From VXYL01 sp965200375 (GTDB lineage Bacteria; Pseudomonadota; Gammaproteobacteria; Pseudomonadales; Azotimanducaceae): a stretch of 64,000 nucleotides of DNA. The stretch is taken from assembly GCA_965200375.1 (NCBI GenBank), contig OZ241353.1, positions 3,348,001-3,412,000 on the forward strand, in the 5' to 3' direction. The translations under genes were made by a program, and so were the position numbers. Below the pieces are notes generated by a model. That model was not told the origin of the DNA and did no database searches. It saw only the letters and a program-made list of their open reading frames with translations. How positions within the stretch are numbered: the stretch's first letter is position 1; every line of letters starts with the position of its first letter. Below are positions 8,492 through 17,461 of this stretch, piece by piece.

Positions 8492-10383
8492 AGGCTCCGC
8501 ACGTCCTTGATGTCGTACTGGCGTAGAATCTCTACCACGTTCGACTTGGCCATCTCGTCCTCGAAGGCGTCGTCCCGGAAGAAGACCATGATGTCTTCCG
8601 TGTCTTCCATCTCATCGCGCAGCGCGACGATGCCCAAGGTCAGTTCGTCCACTTCCTGCTTCTTGATCGACTCCGCCATGCAGGCAACGAGTGCGCCGCC
8701 GGCCACCGCGTTGACCCGCTTGCCGGCGATTATCCGCTGCTCCATCGGAGCGCAGAGGTCGTAGCCGAGCTTGAGCAGCAGCTCGTAGAAGAGATCGTCC
8801 TCGCCGCGGTCCGGCTTGATATGGTCGACGTAGTCGATGACGGACTGCTCCATGTCGCCCTTGTCCGGTTCCCATGCCCTGACGTTGGAACTGTCCAGCT
8901 TGAACACGCGGAAGCCGAGGTCGGTGCTGGCCGTGGCGCCCTCGCCAAGGCTGGACGAGGCTCGACGAAGCCTCTCCTTGGTGAGCTCCGCAATGTTGAA
9001 AGGCTTGCCGATGGTCTTCAGAAACGATGCCGCCGTCTGCTGTTGGTTGTTCTCTTCGTCCACGGGTTCGGGAAGTTGCACCAGAAAGTGACGACGGCGC
9101 CCACCGTCCTCGACATTCTGCGCCATGACAGCGTGGCCCGTGGTGCCGGAGCCGGCGAAGAAATCCAGCACGATGGCATCCGGGTCGTTGGCGAGTTGCA
9201 CCAAATGCCGGATGAGGCGGGTCGGCTTCGGTTGCGGGAACACTTTGTCCTCACCCAATACGCCTCGCAGTTCCCGCGTCCCCTCGGAGTTGAAGCCGAC
9301 GACTTCCGGAGAGAGAATAGTGTCCGGCGGCACGCCCTGCTGCACTTCGGCAAGGTATCGCTTTGCCTTTGGATCTCCGCGTCCAAAGACGATGCCGTTC
9401 TCCTGTTCCATTCTGGCAAGCGTCTCGGGCGCATATCTCGGATAACTGCCATTCGGCGCTTCCCAAACCACGCCATTCTCGAACTCGTGTACATAGCGCG
9501 TATACGGATTTCGGGCATGCAGAGGATCCAGCTTGTAGGGGCCCCGTCCGTCTCCATCGTCATGCGGATAGCTGCCGGACTTGTCCTGCCGTTGGCGGAT
9601 GTACCGGTCCGGCGACTCTTCCCACCATGCCTTGTTGCGCCCGTACACGAGCAGATAGTCGGCATGCAGATTGAAGTCCTTGCTGGAGTTGCGCACGGTG
9701 TGCATGGCGCGCCGCGTCAAGATGGCAAAGAGGTTCTCCTCGCCCCAGAGCTCGTCCATGATCTTCTGCAGGTTGGAGAGCTCGACTTGATCGATGGATA
9801 CGGCGATGATTCCATCTTCTCTCAGCAGCGTGCGCGCTACCTTGAGACGCGGATACATCATGTTCAGCCAGTTCGTGTGGAAGCGCCCGGAGGCGTCGGT
9901 GTTCGAGCAGACCTTGTCGCCGTTCCCGTCGAGTTGTCCGGTGATCTTGAGGTAGTTCCTTATCCCGTCCCTGTGGTTGTCCCGGTACACGAAGTCCTTG
10001 CCGGTGTTGTACGGCGGGTCGATGTAGATGAGCTTCACCTTGTTGGTGTAGCTTCTTTGCAGCACTTTGAGCACTTCGAGGTTGTCGCCCTCGATCATCA
10101 TGTTCCGGGTCGAATCCCAGTCGACGCTCTCCTCGGGGCACGGGCGCAAGGTGGCGGTGCTCCGCCGCAACGCCAACTGGCGAGCGTGGCGCTTGCTGTG
10201 CCAGCTCAGGCCGTACTTCTCGTCGCCATCGTCCACGGCGTCGCCAAGCAGCTCGCGCAGGGCCTCGAAATCCACCTTGCCTTCGGCAACGGCATCCGGG
10301 AACAGGCAGGCGAGTTCCCGGACGTTGGCGGCAACCAAGTCGGGGGAGCGGCTCTCTGGATCTTCGGCACTGACACGCTTCAT
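8488..10383 (-). CDS. mod: Type III DNA methyltransferase, Mod subunit (N6-adenine, beta class)
   Basis: This is the modification and sequence-recognition subunit. DPPYNTG (motif IV) lies near residue 122 and DFFAGSGTTGHAV (motif I, SAM binding) near 405. That order is typical of beta-class N6-adenine methyltransferases, with the target recognition region between them. I place the start at ATG 10383 (MKRVSAEDPESRS), where similarity to type III Mod N-termini begins. The frame is open to an ATG at 10470, giving 660 residues if that is used. The stop overlaps res. Simple-sequence tracts that would suggest phase variation, as in some mod genes, were not seen. Confidence 0.93.
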   Translation of the reverse strand: MKRVSAEDPESRSPDLVAANVRELACLFPDAVAEGKVDFEALRELLGDAVDDGDEKYGLSWHSKRHARQLALRRSTATLRPCPEESVDWDSTRNMMIEGDNLEVLKVLQRSYTNKVKLIYIDPPYNTGKDFVYRDNHRDGIRNYLKITGQLDGNGDKVCSNTDASGRFHTNWLNMMYPRLKVARTLLREDGIIAVSIDQVELSNLQKIMDELWGEENLFAILTRRAMHTVRNSSKDFNLHADYLLVYGRNKAWWEESPDRYIRQRQDKSGSYPHDDGDGRGPYKLDPLHARNPYTRYVHEFENGVVWEAPNGSYPRYAPETLARMEQENGIVFGRGDPKAKRYLAEVQQGVPPDTILSPEVVGFNSEGTRELRGVLGEDKVFPQPKPTRLIRHLVQLANDPDAIVLDFFAGSGTTGHAVMAQNVEDGGRRRHFLVQLPEPVDEENNQQQTAASFLKTIGKPFNIAELTKERLRRASSSLGEGATASTDLGFRVFKLDSSNVRAWEPDKGDMEQSVIDYVDHIKPDRGEDDLFYELLLKLGYDLCAPMEQRIIAGKRVNAVAGGALVACMAESIKKQEVDELTLGIVALRDEMEDTEDIMVFFRDDAFEDEMAKSNVVEILRQYDIKDVRSL

Positions 10384-10564
10384 CGGCACATCCGTCGCGT
10401 TGGTGCGGAGCGGGGAGGGGTGGCGGCACCCCACGGCCGCAAGTGTCTGCGTCTGGACCGAGGTTGTCAAGCAACTACTGTACGGATAGCTACTCCCATT
10501 CTGGCCACGTGCGCCTTGCCATGATGTCGTCCGTGGTCCGTCTACCGATGGGCGGCGGACGTCG

Positions 10565-10828
10565 GGCCTAGCCGTCTTCGAGCTTCACCGCGGTGCCCAC
10601 GGCCAGCAGTTCGGCGGCGCCGCCGAGCAGCACCGAGGTGGTGAAGCGCACGCCGACCACCGCGTCGGCGCCGAGGCGGGCGGCGTCCTCCTGCATCCGG
10701 TCCAATGCCTGCTCTCGGCTCTCCGCCACCAGCTTGGTGAACTCGTGGATCTCGCCGCCCACCAGGCTGCGCAGGCCCGCCATGATGTCCCGGCCCACAT
10801 GGCGGGCGCGGATGGTGTTGCCCCGGGC
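10565..10828. repeat. Right 264-bp direct repeat (ybjQ 3' part)
   Basis: This is the partner of 3141-3404, with the same orientation, a constant offset of 7424 bp and no gaps. Here the repeat is part of the intact ybjQ-family gene, so this is likely the original location and the left copy the duplicate. Confidence 0.9.
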
Positions 10829-10888
10829 GATGCCGAGGGTCGCCACGATGCGGCGGCCAGCGATGGTCTCGGTGGTGGCGCAGATCAT
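10568..10888 (-). CDS. YbjQ/UPF0145 family protein (intact copy)
   Basis: This 106-residue small cytosolic protein belongs to the YbjQ (UPF0145, 'heavy-metal-binding domain') family and is thought to form pentamers. The sequence starts with the typical TTETIAGRRIV strand and contains GRDIMAGLRSLVGGEI and ADAVVGVRFTTS. Full family length is present. The biochemical role of the family is not settled. The 3' part is duplicated at 3144-3404. It sits upstream of a small membrane-protein gene on the same strand. Confidence 0.88.
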   Translation of the reverse strand: MICATTETIAGRRIVATLGIARGNTIRARHVGRDIMAGLRSLVGGEIHEFTKLVAESREQALDRMQEDAARLGADAVVGVRFTTSVLLGGAAELLAVGTAVKLEDG

Positions 10889-10946
10889 GGGGCTCTGCGG
10901 ACGGCCGCCCTGGCCGGCGTCGAGGGCCGCCTGGCCCGCCAGGCGG

Positions 10947-11183
10947 TCACAGCTTCACGTTCCGGTACTTGTCCGTCTTGCGCTCCTGCAGGCGCGTTCG
11001 CAGCACCGACAGCAGCAGCAGGCCCAAGCCGCCGTAGAGTGCCGCGAACAGCACCTTCACCGTCGCCGGGGTGTCGTCGTCGAAGGCCACGGCATGGATG
11101 GCGAAGCCGACCAGACCGAGCAGGCCGCCGGCGAACGACAGCCAACCTGCAACGCGCAGCGGCGTGGCCTGGTCCTCGTCCAC
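10947..11183 (-). CDS. Small membrane protein, two predicted TM helices
   Basis: From GTG 11183 the product has 78 residues with two hydrophobic stretches, AGWLSFAGGLLGLVGFAIHA and VLFAALYGGLGLLLLSVL, and a basic C-terminal tail (RTRLQERKTDKYRN). The frame stays open to 11270, but that extension is arginine-rich and unlikely to be translated. GGAGGCGGAG lies just upstream of the GTG as a ribosome binding site. No family was recognised. It is divergent from the M16 peptidase gene. Confidence 0.55.
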   Translation of the reverse strand: MDEDQATPLRVAGWLSFAGGLLGLVGFAIHAVAFDDDTPATVKVLFAALYGGLGLLLLSVLRTRLQERKTDKYRNVKL

Positions 11184-11340
11184 GGAAGTGCTCCGCCTCC
11201 AAGACGCGCGCAAGCATAGCACCCGATGGCAGGCGGCGCGCTGCCGTGCGGCCCGGCCCCACCGCCTCATGCGCCGCTACCAAACGCCGGCGGAATGTTC
11301 TACGGTGGCGCCACCGGCTCGCGCCACACAGGAATCCGCG

Positions 11341-14280
11341 ATGAAGCTCACCGCTGCCGCTTTGGCCGGCGTTGCCTTGGCGCTTGCCGCTGGCTGCCAA
11401 CCGGGCCAGCCGGCGCTGCCGCCCGGCGTCCTCGAAGTGGAAACCCACGTCGGCTCGCCGGCCGCCGAGGTCGACATTCCCTATGTCAAGTACCAGCTGG
11501 ACAACGGTCTGGTGCTGGTGCTGCACGAAGACCGGTCGGATCCGCTGGTGCATGTGGACGTCACCTACCACGTCGGTTCGGGGCGGGAGGAGGTGGGCAA
11601 GTCCGGCTTCGCCCACTTCTTCGAGCACATGATGTTCCAAGGTTCCGACAACGTCGCGGACGAGCAGCACTTCAAGATCGTCTCCGAGGCCGGCGGCACC
11701 CTCAACGGCACCACCAGCCCGGACCGCACCAACTACTTCCAGACCGTTCCAGCCAACCAGCTCGAGAAGGTGCTTTGGCTGGAGGCGGACCGCATGGGCT
11801 TCTTTCTGGACGCGGTGACCCAGGAGAAGTTCGAGGTGCAGCGGGACACGGTGAAGAACGAGCGCGCCCAGCGCATGGACAACCGCCCCTACGGGCTGTT
11901 GTTCGAGCGGGTAGGGGAGGCGCTCTATCCCGCCGGCCATCCGTACTCCTGGTCCACCATCGGCTACGTCGAGGACCTCGATCGCGTGGACGTGAACGAC
12001 CTCAAGCGGTTCTTCCTGCGCTGGTACGGGCCGAACAACGCGGTGCTCACCATAGGCGGGGACTTCGACACCGCGCAGACGCTGGCCTGGGTGAGGAAGT
12101 ACTTCGGCCCCATCCCCAGGGGCCCGGACGTCGCCATGCCGGACAAGCCGCCAGTGACGCTGGACGCGGCGCGCTACATCTCGATGGAGGACAACGTGGC
12201 GCTGCCGCTGCTCTACATGGCGTACCCCACGGTGCATCTCTACCACCCGGACGAAGCGCCGCTCGACGTGCTGATGTACCTGATCGGCAGCGGCGAGACC
12301 TCGCTGCTCTACAAGAACATGGTGAAGAACCAGCTCGCCGTGCAGGCCAACGCCAGCCACGTCTGCCGCGAGCTGGCCTGCACCTTTGCCATCATGGCGC
12401 TGCCCAACCCGGCGGCCGGCAGGAATCTCGCGGACCTCGAGGCGATCGCCCGCCAGACGCTCGCGGAGTTCGAGCAGCGGGGCGTCACCGACGACGATCT
12501 CGAACGCGCCAAGATGAACATCGTCTCGGACATGATCTACCGCCTCGAGAGCGTGTTCGGCAGGGTCAGCTGGCTGGCTACCTACCAGATCATCACCGGC
12601 CGCCCGAACTACGTCGGCGAGGATCTGGCCCGCTACGAGCGCGTCACCAAGGAGGACGTCGAGCAGGCGTACCGCAAGTACATCGCCGGCAAGCCGGCCG
12701 TGGTGATGAGCATCGTGCCGCATGGCCAGCTCGGCCAGCGGGCGGCGGAGGACAACTGGCAGCGCCCGGAACGGGTGCTGCCGGAATCCGCCAAGGTGGC
12801 GGCGGCGGATCTCGCCTACCGCCGGGCAACGGACGACTTCGATCGCAGCGTCGTTCCTCCCGCCGGCGGCAACCCCGCGGTGACGCTGCCGACGATCTGG
12901 CGCGGCGAGCTGGCCAACGGGGTCCGCGTGCTCGGCGCACGCAACGTCGAGACGCCCACCACCGCCATCACCCTGCGGCTCGAAGTCGGGCAGCGCCACG
13001 AACCGCTGGCGCAGCTGGGCCTGGCGGCGATGACCGCCGGGATGATGAACGAGTCCACCGAACTCTCCACCAACGAAGTGCTGAGCGACCGGCTGCAGAA
13101 GCTCGGCGCCAGCATCGGCTTCGGCGCCGGCGACGACTTCACCGTGGCCGAGGTGCGCTCCCTGACCAGGAACCTCGATGCCACGCTCGCCATCCTGGCC
13201 GAGAAGCTGCTGCAGCCGAAGTTCGCTGCCGAGGACTTCGCCCGTCTGCAGGCGCAGACGCTGCAGAGCATCGAGACCAGCAAGAAGGAAGCCGCAGACA
13301 CCGCCACCGCCGTCTACCACCGCCTGCTGTACGGCCGGGAGAATCCAATCGCCTATCGCGACATCGGCACCACGACAACCGTCGCCGCCCTCGAGGTGGC
13401 GGACGCGCGGGGCTTCTACGACGCCTACTACTCGCCGGCGGCGGCGAGCGTGGTGGTGGTGAGCGACTTGGACCGGGCCGAGGTGCTGGCCAAGCTCGAG
13501 GTGCTCGAGCCGTGGCAGGGCGGTCCGGTGGCGCCGGCGCCGCTCAAGCCGTTCCCGCCGCTGCCGAGCCAAGGCGCAGCCGCCGAAGGCGGGCGGATCT
13601 ATCTGGTGGACAAGCCGGCCGCGGCGCAGTCCGAGATCCGCATCGGCAAGCGGGCCCTGCCCTTCGACGCCACCGGCGAGTTCTACCGCGCCGGCCTCGC
13701 CAACTTCGCGCTCGGCGGCGCCTTCAACAGCCGCATCAACCTGAATCTGCGCGAGGACAAGGGCTACACCTACGGCGCCGGCTCCGGCTTCCGCGGCCAG
13801 CGCGACTACGGCGACTTCACGGCCCGGGCCGGCGTCCGCACCGACACCACCGCGGCATCCATGGTGGAGTTCGTCAAGGAGATCGCCGCCTACGCCCAGG
13901 ACGGCATCACGGCCGAGGAGCTGGCCTTCACCCGCAGCGCCATCGGCCAGTCCGACGCCCGCCGCTACGAGACGCCGCGCCAGAAGGTCGGCTTCCTGTC
14001 GCAGATCCTCGCCTACGGCCTGCCCGACGACTTCGTGGACCGCCAGAACGAAATCCTGGCAGCGGTGGCTGCGGCCGAACTCAACGCCATCGCCTCGCGG
14101 CAGCTGGTGCTGGACGAGATGATCGCGGTCGTGGTCGGCGATCGCGCCGCCGTGCAGGCGGATCTCGAAGCCTTGGGCTACGAGGTGGTGCTGCTCGACG
14201 ACGCCGGCGATCCGTTGGCGGCCGATCCGTCGCCAGAGGCGGCCGCCGGTGCGGAGGCAGAGGGATCAGCAGCGTCGTAG
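11341..14280 (+). CDS. M16 (pitrilysin-type) zinc metallopeptidase lipoprotein, two tandem halves
   Basis: This 979-residue peptidase begins with a lipoprotein signal peptide ending in the lipobox LAAGC (Cys about residue 19), so it is membrane-anchored on the periplasmic side. The inverted zinc motif HFFEH is at residues 92-96, with the third ligand Glu in VKNERAQR near 174, so the first half is catalytic. The second half (from about residue 515) repeats the fold, has no HxxEH, and contains the conserved NSRINLNLREDKGYTYG segment. ATG 11341 is chosen because the signal peptide begins there, although the frame is open upstream to 11071. The 3' end overlaps a minus-strand membrane protein gene by 103 bp. 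A 37-bp piece of this gene is found at 5458. Confidence 0.9.
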   Translation: MKLTAAALAGVALALAAGCQPGQPALPPGVLEVETHVGSPAAEVDIPYVKYQLDNGLVLVLHEDRSDPLVHVDVTYHVGSGREEVGKSGFAHFFEHMMFQGSDNVADEQHFKIVSEAGGTLNGTTSPDRTNYFQTVPANQLEKVLWLEADRMGFFLDAVTQEKFEVQRDTVKNERAQRMDNRPYGLLFERVGEALYPAGHPYSWSTIGYVEDLDRVDVNDLKRFFLRWYGPNNAVLTIGGDFDTAQTLAWVRKYFGPIPRGPDVAMPDKPPVTLDAARYISMEDNVALPLLYMAYPTVHLYHPDEAPLDVLMYLIGSGETSLLYKNMVKNQLAVQANASHVCRELACTFAIMALPNPAAGRNLADLEAIARQTLAEFEQRGVTDDDLERAKMNIVSDMIYRLESVFGRVSWLATYQIITGRPNYVGEDLARYERVTKEDVEQAYRKYIAGKPAVVMSIVPHGQLGQRAAEDNWQRPERVLPESAKVAAADLAYRRATDDFDRSVVPPAGGNPAVTLPTIWRGELANGVRVLGARNVETPTTAITLRLEVGQRHEPLAQLGLAAMTAGMMNESTELSTNEVLSDRLQKLGASIGFGAGDDFTVAEVRSLTRNLDATLAILAEKLLQPKFAAEDFARLQAQTLQSIETSKKEAADTATAVYHRLLYGRENPIAYRDIGTTTTVAALEVADARGFYDAYYSPAAASVVVVSDLDRAEVLAKLEVLEPWQGGPVAPAPLKPFPPLPSQGAAAEGGRIYLVDKPAAAQSEIRIGKRALPFDATGEFYRAGLANFALGGAFNSRINLNLREDKGYTYGAGSGFRGQRDYGDFTARAGVRTDTTAASMVEFVKEIAAYAQDGITAEELAFTRSAIGQSDARRYETPRQKVGFLSQILAYGLPDDFVDRQNEILAAVAAAELNAIASRQLVLDEMIAVVVGDRAAVQADLEALGYEVVLLDDAGDPLAADPSPEAAAGAEAEGSAAS

Positions 14281-14711
14281 CCCCTGCGGAGCGCGGCGAA
14301 CACGGCGCCGGCGGCGACGCCGGCGGCCGCTTGGGCAAGAAGCCCCGGCCAACTGCGGGCGCCGGCGATCGGCATCGCGCCGAGCACCGCCTGCATGGCG
14401 AGGAGCGCCGCCGGCACGGCGAGACCGCCGGCGAGGCCGTAGCCGCAGACCCGGGGAAACCGCGGCAGCAGGCGAATGCCGAGCGCCCCGAGGGGCAGGG
14501 CGACCAGCAGCGCCACGCCGACCACCACGGCCAGCAGCGGGCCCATGCCGAGCACGTCGCGGCCGTAGACGGCAAGCCGGTCCGCCCAGGGAATCGCGAC
14601 GCCGAGTTCCGTGAGGCCAAGCAGCACGAAGTGGCTGGACGCCAGGCAACCGAGCACCGTGGCCGTCGACACGGCCCCGGCATAGGCGACGGTACGGGCC
14701 AGCCAGTGCAT
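14178..14711 (-). CDS. Hypothetical integral membrane protein
   Basis: The product has 177 residues with about four hydrophobic segments, for example VAYAGAVSTATVLGCLASS, GPLLAVVVGVALLVALPLG and LAVPAALLAMQAVLG. The C-terminal tail is Ala/Ser-rich and low complexity. No family was recognised. ATG 14711 lies only 6 bp from the divergent sugar dehydrogenase start, leaving no room for ordinary promoters between the two. The last 103 bp run antisense into the end of the M16 peptidase gene, so the C-terminal tail may be an overlap by-product. Confidence 0.55.
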   Translation of the reverse strand: MHWLARTVAYAGAVSTATVLGCLASSHFVLLGLTELGVAIPWADRLAVYGRDVLGMGPLLAVVVGVALLVALPLGALGIRLLPRFPRVCGYGLAGGLAVPAALLAMQAVLGAMPIAGARSWPGLLAQAAAGVAAGAVFAALRRGYDAADPSASAPAAASGDGSAANGSPASSSSTTS

Positions 14712-14717
14712 GGGCGC

Positions 14718-15902
14718 ATGGTGCCGCCCCTTGCCGGTGGCAGACAAGCCCATGCAGGCGCCGGAGCGGCCAGGGCGCGCTTCGCCGTGGCGCTGCTGGT
14801 CTGCTTGGCGACGGGCGTCGCAGCGGCCGGCCAGCGCTATCGGCTGGACACCGTCGCCGACGGCCTCGCGTTCCCCTGGTGCCTGGCCTTCCTGCCGAAC
14901 GGCGCCATGCTGGTGACGGAGCGCGGCGGCGCCCTGCGGATCGTCCGCGACGGCGTGCTGGACCCGGTGCCGATTGCCGGCGTGCCGCCGGTGTTCGTTC
15001 GCGGCCAGGGCGGGCTGTTCGACGTGCTGCCGCATCCGCGATTCGCCGCCAACCGCACCCTGTACCTGAGCTACGCCCACGGCGGCCCCGACGGCAACGC
15101 CACCCGCCTCGCCCGGGCCCGCTTCGACGGCGAAAGTCTGACGGACCTCGAGGTGCTGTTCACGGCGACGCCGCTGAAGCGGCCGCCGCTGCACTACGGC
15201 GGGCGGATGCTGTTCCTGCCGGACGGCACGCTGCTGCTCGCCACCGGCGACGGCTTCGTGCATCGGGAGGCGGCGCAGCGCCTCGACAATCTGCTCGGCA
15301 AGGTAGTGCGCCTGCGGGACGACGGCACGGTGCCGCCGGACAACCCGTTCGTCGGCGATGCCGCTGCCGAGGACGCCATCTGGACCTATGGCCACCGCAA
15401 CCCGCAGGGCCTGGCGCTGGTGCCGGACGACGCAGGGGCCCGCGTCTATCTGCACGAGCACGGTCCACGGGGCGGCGACGAACTGAACCTGTTGCGGCCA
15501 GGCGCCAACTACGGCTGGCCGGTGGCCACCTTCGGCATCGACTACAACGGCGCCGTGGTGTCGCCGTTCACCGAGTATCCGGGCATGGCGGACCCGCTGC
15601 TGCACTGGACCCCGTCCATCGCGCCGGCGGGCATGGCCTTCTACGACGGCGAACTGTTCCCCGAGTGGCGCGGCGACCTGTTCGCCACCTCGCTGGTGTT
15701 CGGCGACGTCCGGCGCATCGATCTCGAAGGCGGCGCCGTGGCGGGACAGGAACGGCTGTTCGCCGAGCTCGGCGGGCGCCTGCGCGACGTGCGCACGGGG
15801 CCGAGCGGCCACCTCTATCTGCTCACGGATGCCGCCCGGGGACGACTGGTTCGCGTCTCCCCGGCAGAGCAGGGCGGCTACACCGAAGCCACGCTGGAAT
15901 GA
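14718..15902 (+). CDS. Secreted PQQ-dependent sugar (glucose/sorbosone-type) dehydrogenase
   Basis: This 394-residue protein has an N-terminal signal peptide (ARFAVALLVCLATGVAAA). It carries the six-bladed beta-propeller signatures of the soluble aldose sugar dehydrogenase family: GLAFPWCLAFLPNG, HYGGRMLF, WTYGHRNPQGLAL and HEHGPRGGDELN followed by GANYGWP. Members use PQQ in the periplasm to oxidise sugars and pass electrons to the respiratory chain. The substrate cannot be told. The start is ATG 14718. PQQ biosynthesis genes are not in the window. Confidence 0.88.
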   Translation: MVPPLAGGRQAHAGAGAARARFAVALLVCLATGVAAAGQRYRLDTVADGLAFPWCLAFLPNGAMLVTERGGALRIVRDGVLDPVPIAGVPPVFVRGQGGLFDVLPHPRFAANRTLYLSYAHGGPDGNATRLARARFDGESLTDLEVLFTATPLKRPPLHYGGRMLFLPDGTLLLATGDGFVHREAAQRLDNLLGKVVRLRDDGTVPPDNPFVGDAAAEDAIWTYGHRNPQGLALVPDDAGARVYLHEHGPRGGDELNLLRPGANYGWPVATFGIDYNGAVVSPFTEYPGMADPLLHWTPSIAPAGMAFYDGELFPEWRGDLFATSLVFGDVRRIDLEGGAVAGQERLFAELGGRLRDVRTGPSGHLYLLTDAARGRLVRVSPAEQGGYTEATLE

Positions 15903-16025
15903 CGGTCCGGATCGGCGCCCGCGCCATCGGCTCATTCGCCATTGCAGTCGGCTGGTCCGCTAGCCGCGCGGCGCATCGACTATGATTGCGCTACGGACTC
16001 CGGCAGGCACACAAGGAGAAACGGG

Positions 16026-16949
16026 ATGAAGATCGGCATCTACGGCGGCAACGTGCGCCGCGGCCAGCCGCTGGCCAGCCTGGTCGACGAAATCGCGCAA
16101 CGCGAGGCGCAGGGCTTTTCGAGCTACTGGACGCCCCAGGTGGGCACTTTCGACGCTTTGACCATGCTGGCCCTTGCCGGTCGGGAAACCAGCCGCATCG
16201 AACTCGGCACCGCGGTGGTGCCGAGCTATCCCCGCCATCCGAGCGCCCTGGCGCAGCAGGCGGCTACCGTCAACGCGCTGTGCGGCGGTCGGCTGGTGCT
16301 CGGCGTCGGCCCTTCCCACGCCCCGGGCATCGAAGCGCTGGGGCTGGCCTACGACCGGCCGGCGCTGCACATGCGCGAGTACGTCTCCGTGCTCAAGGCA
16401 TTGGGCGATGGCGGGCGCGTGGATTTCGACGGCCGCATGTACCGGGTGCGCGCCGGCTTCGCCTGCCCGGATGCCAAGCCCTTCGCCGTGGTGGTCTCCG
16501 CTCTGGCGCCGCTGATGCTGAAGGCCGCCGGCGAGGTGGCGGACGGCACGGTCACCTGGATGGTGGGCAAGAACACCATTCGCGGGAACACCGCGCCGCG
16601 CATCGCCAAGGCCGCGGCGGACGCCGGGCGGCCGGCGCCCCGGGTGGTCGTCGGCCTGCCGGTGTGCGTCCACGACGACAAGGCCCAGGCGACCGCCCGC
16701 GCCGTGCAGATCTTCCAAGGCTACGGCCAGCTGCCCAACTACCGCCGCCAGCTCGATGCCGAGGGCCTCGGCCAGGCCGGCGAGATAGCGGCAGTGGGCA
16801 ACGAGGACGAAGTCCGCGCCGAGCTCGGCGCCTACTTCGAGGCCGGCGCCACCGAGGTGATCGCCAGCATCTATCCCGCCGGCGACGACAGCCGCGGCTC
16901 CTTCGCCCGCACCACGGCGCTGCTCGAAGCCCTCGCCGACGAGGACTGA
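16026..16949 (+). CDS. LLM-class (luciferase-like) flavin/F420-type oxidoreductase
   Basis: This 307-residue TIM-barrel protein of the bacterial luciferase-like family starts with MKIGIYGG. It has SRIELGTAVVPSYPRHP and GGRLVLGVGPSHAP, which are typical of a subfamily annotated as F420-dependent. Whether this organism uses F420 or FMN is not shown by the sequence. AAGGAG at 16013-16018 gives a strong ribosome binding site 7 bp before ATG 16026. A TATGAT at 15981-15986 could be the -10 box. The VOC-family gene follows 56 bp later and may be co-transcribed. Confidence 0.82.
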   Translation: MKIGIYGGNVRRGQPLASLVDEIAQREAQGFSSYWTPQVGTFDALTMLALAGRETSRIELGTAVVPSYPRHPSALAQQAATVNALCGGRLVLGVGPSHAPGIEALGLAYDRPALHMREYVSVLKALGDGGRVDFDGRMYRVRAGFACPDAKPFAVVVSALAPLMLKAAGEVADGTVTWMVGKNTIRGNTAPRIAKAAADAGRPAPRVVVGLPVCVHDDKAQATARAVQIFQGYGQLPNYRRQLDAEGLGQAGEIAAVGNEDEVRAELGAYFEAGATEVIASIYPAGDDSRGSFARTTALLEALADED

Positions 16950-17005
16950 GCGGGCGCGCTTGGCGAAACGCAGCCGTTCGAGCACCACAGCAAGAGGAGC
17001 AACGC

Positions 17006-17386
17006 ATGATCGGCTACACCACGCTCGGCACCAACGACATGGACCGCGCCGCGGCCTTCTACGACGCCTTGTTCGCCGAGCTCGGCGCCAAGCGCCTGAT
17101 GGACATGGCGCCGCAGGTGATCGGCTGGGGCACGAGCTTCGAGCACCCCGTCGTCGCCGTCATCCGGCCCTACGACGGCAAGCAGGCTACCGTCGGCAAC
17201 GGCGTGATGGTGGCGCTCATGGTCGAATCCCCGGAACAGGTGGATCGGATGCACGCCAAGGCGCTTGAACTCGGTGCCGAGGACGAAGGGGCGCCCGGTC
17301 CCCGGGGCCCCGGCTTCTACGGCGGCTACTTCCGGGATCTGGACGGCAACAAGCTCAACTTCTTCTGCTTCACGCGCGGCACGTAG
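17006..17386 (+). CDS. VOC/glyoxalase-superfamily protein
   Basis: This 126-residue protein contains a VOC fold. The N-terminal module TTLGTNDMDRAAAFYDALF is characteristic, and the C-terminal YFRDLDGNKLNFFCF supplies the usual metal-ligand strand (Asp-Gly-Asn-Lys-Leu). Members include glyoxalase I, dioxygenases and resistance proteins, and the substrate here is unknown. GAGGAG at 16994-16999 precedes ATG 17006. It follows the luciferase-like oxidoreductase on the same strand. Confidence 0.85.
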   Translation: MIGYTTLGTNDMDRAAAFYDALFAELGAKRLMDMAPQVIGWGTSFEHPVVAVIRPYDGKQATVGNGVMVALMVESPEQVDRMHAKALELGAEDEGAPGPRGPGFYGGYFRDLDGNKLNFFCFTRGT

Positions 17387-17461
17387 GCTTGCCGTTCCTC
17401 GCGAACGGATGGTGCTTGGCAGTACGGTAGACTCGCCGAAAAACGCGGTTCGGAGCTTGAA

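Noticed and set aside
11226..14700. Upstream part of the 1558-codon frame that contains the sugar dehydrogenase
   Set aside because: Out-of-frame with the M16 peptidase and Arg/Gly-rich; only the part from 14718 resembles a protein family.
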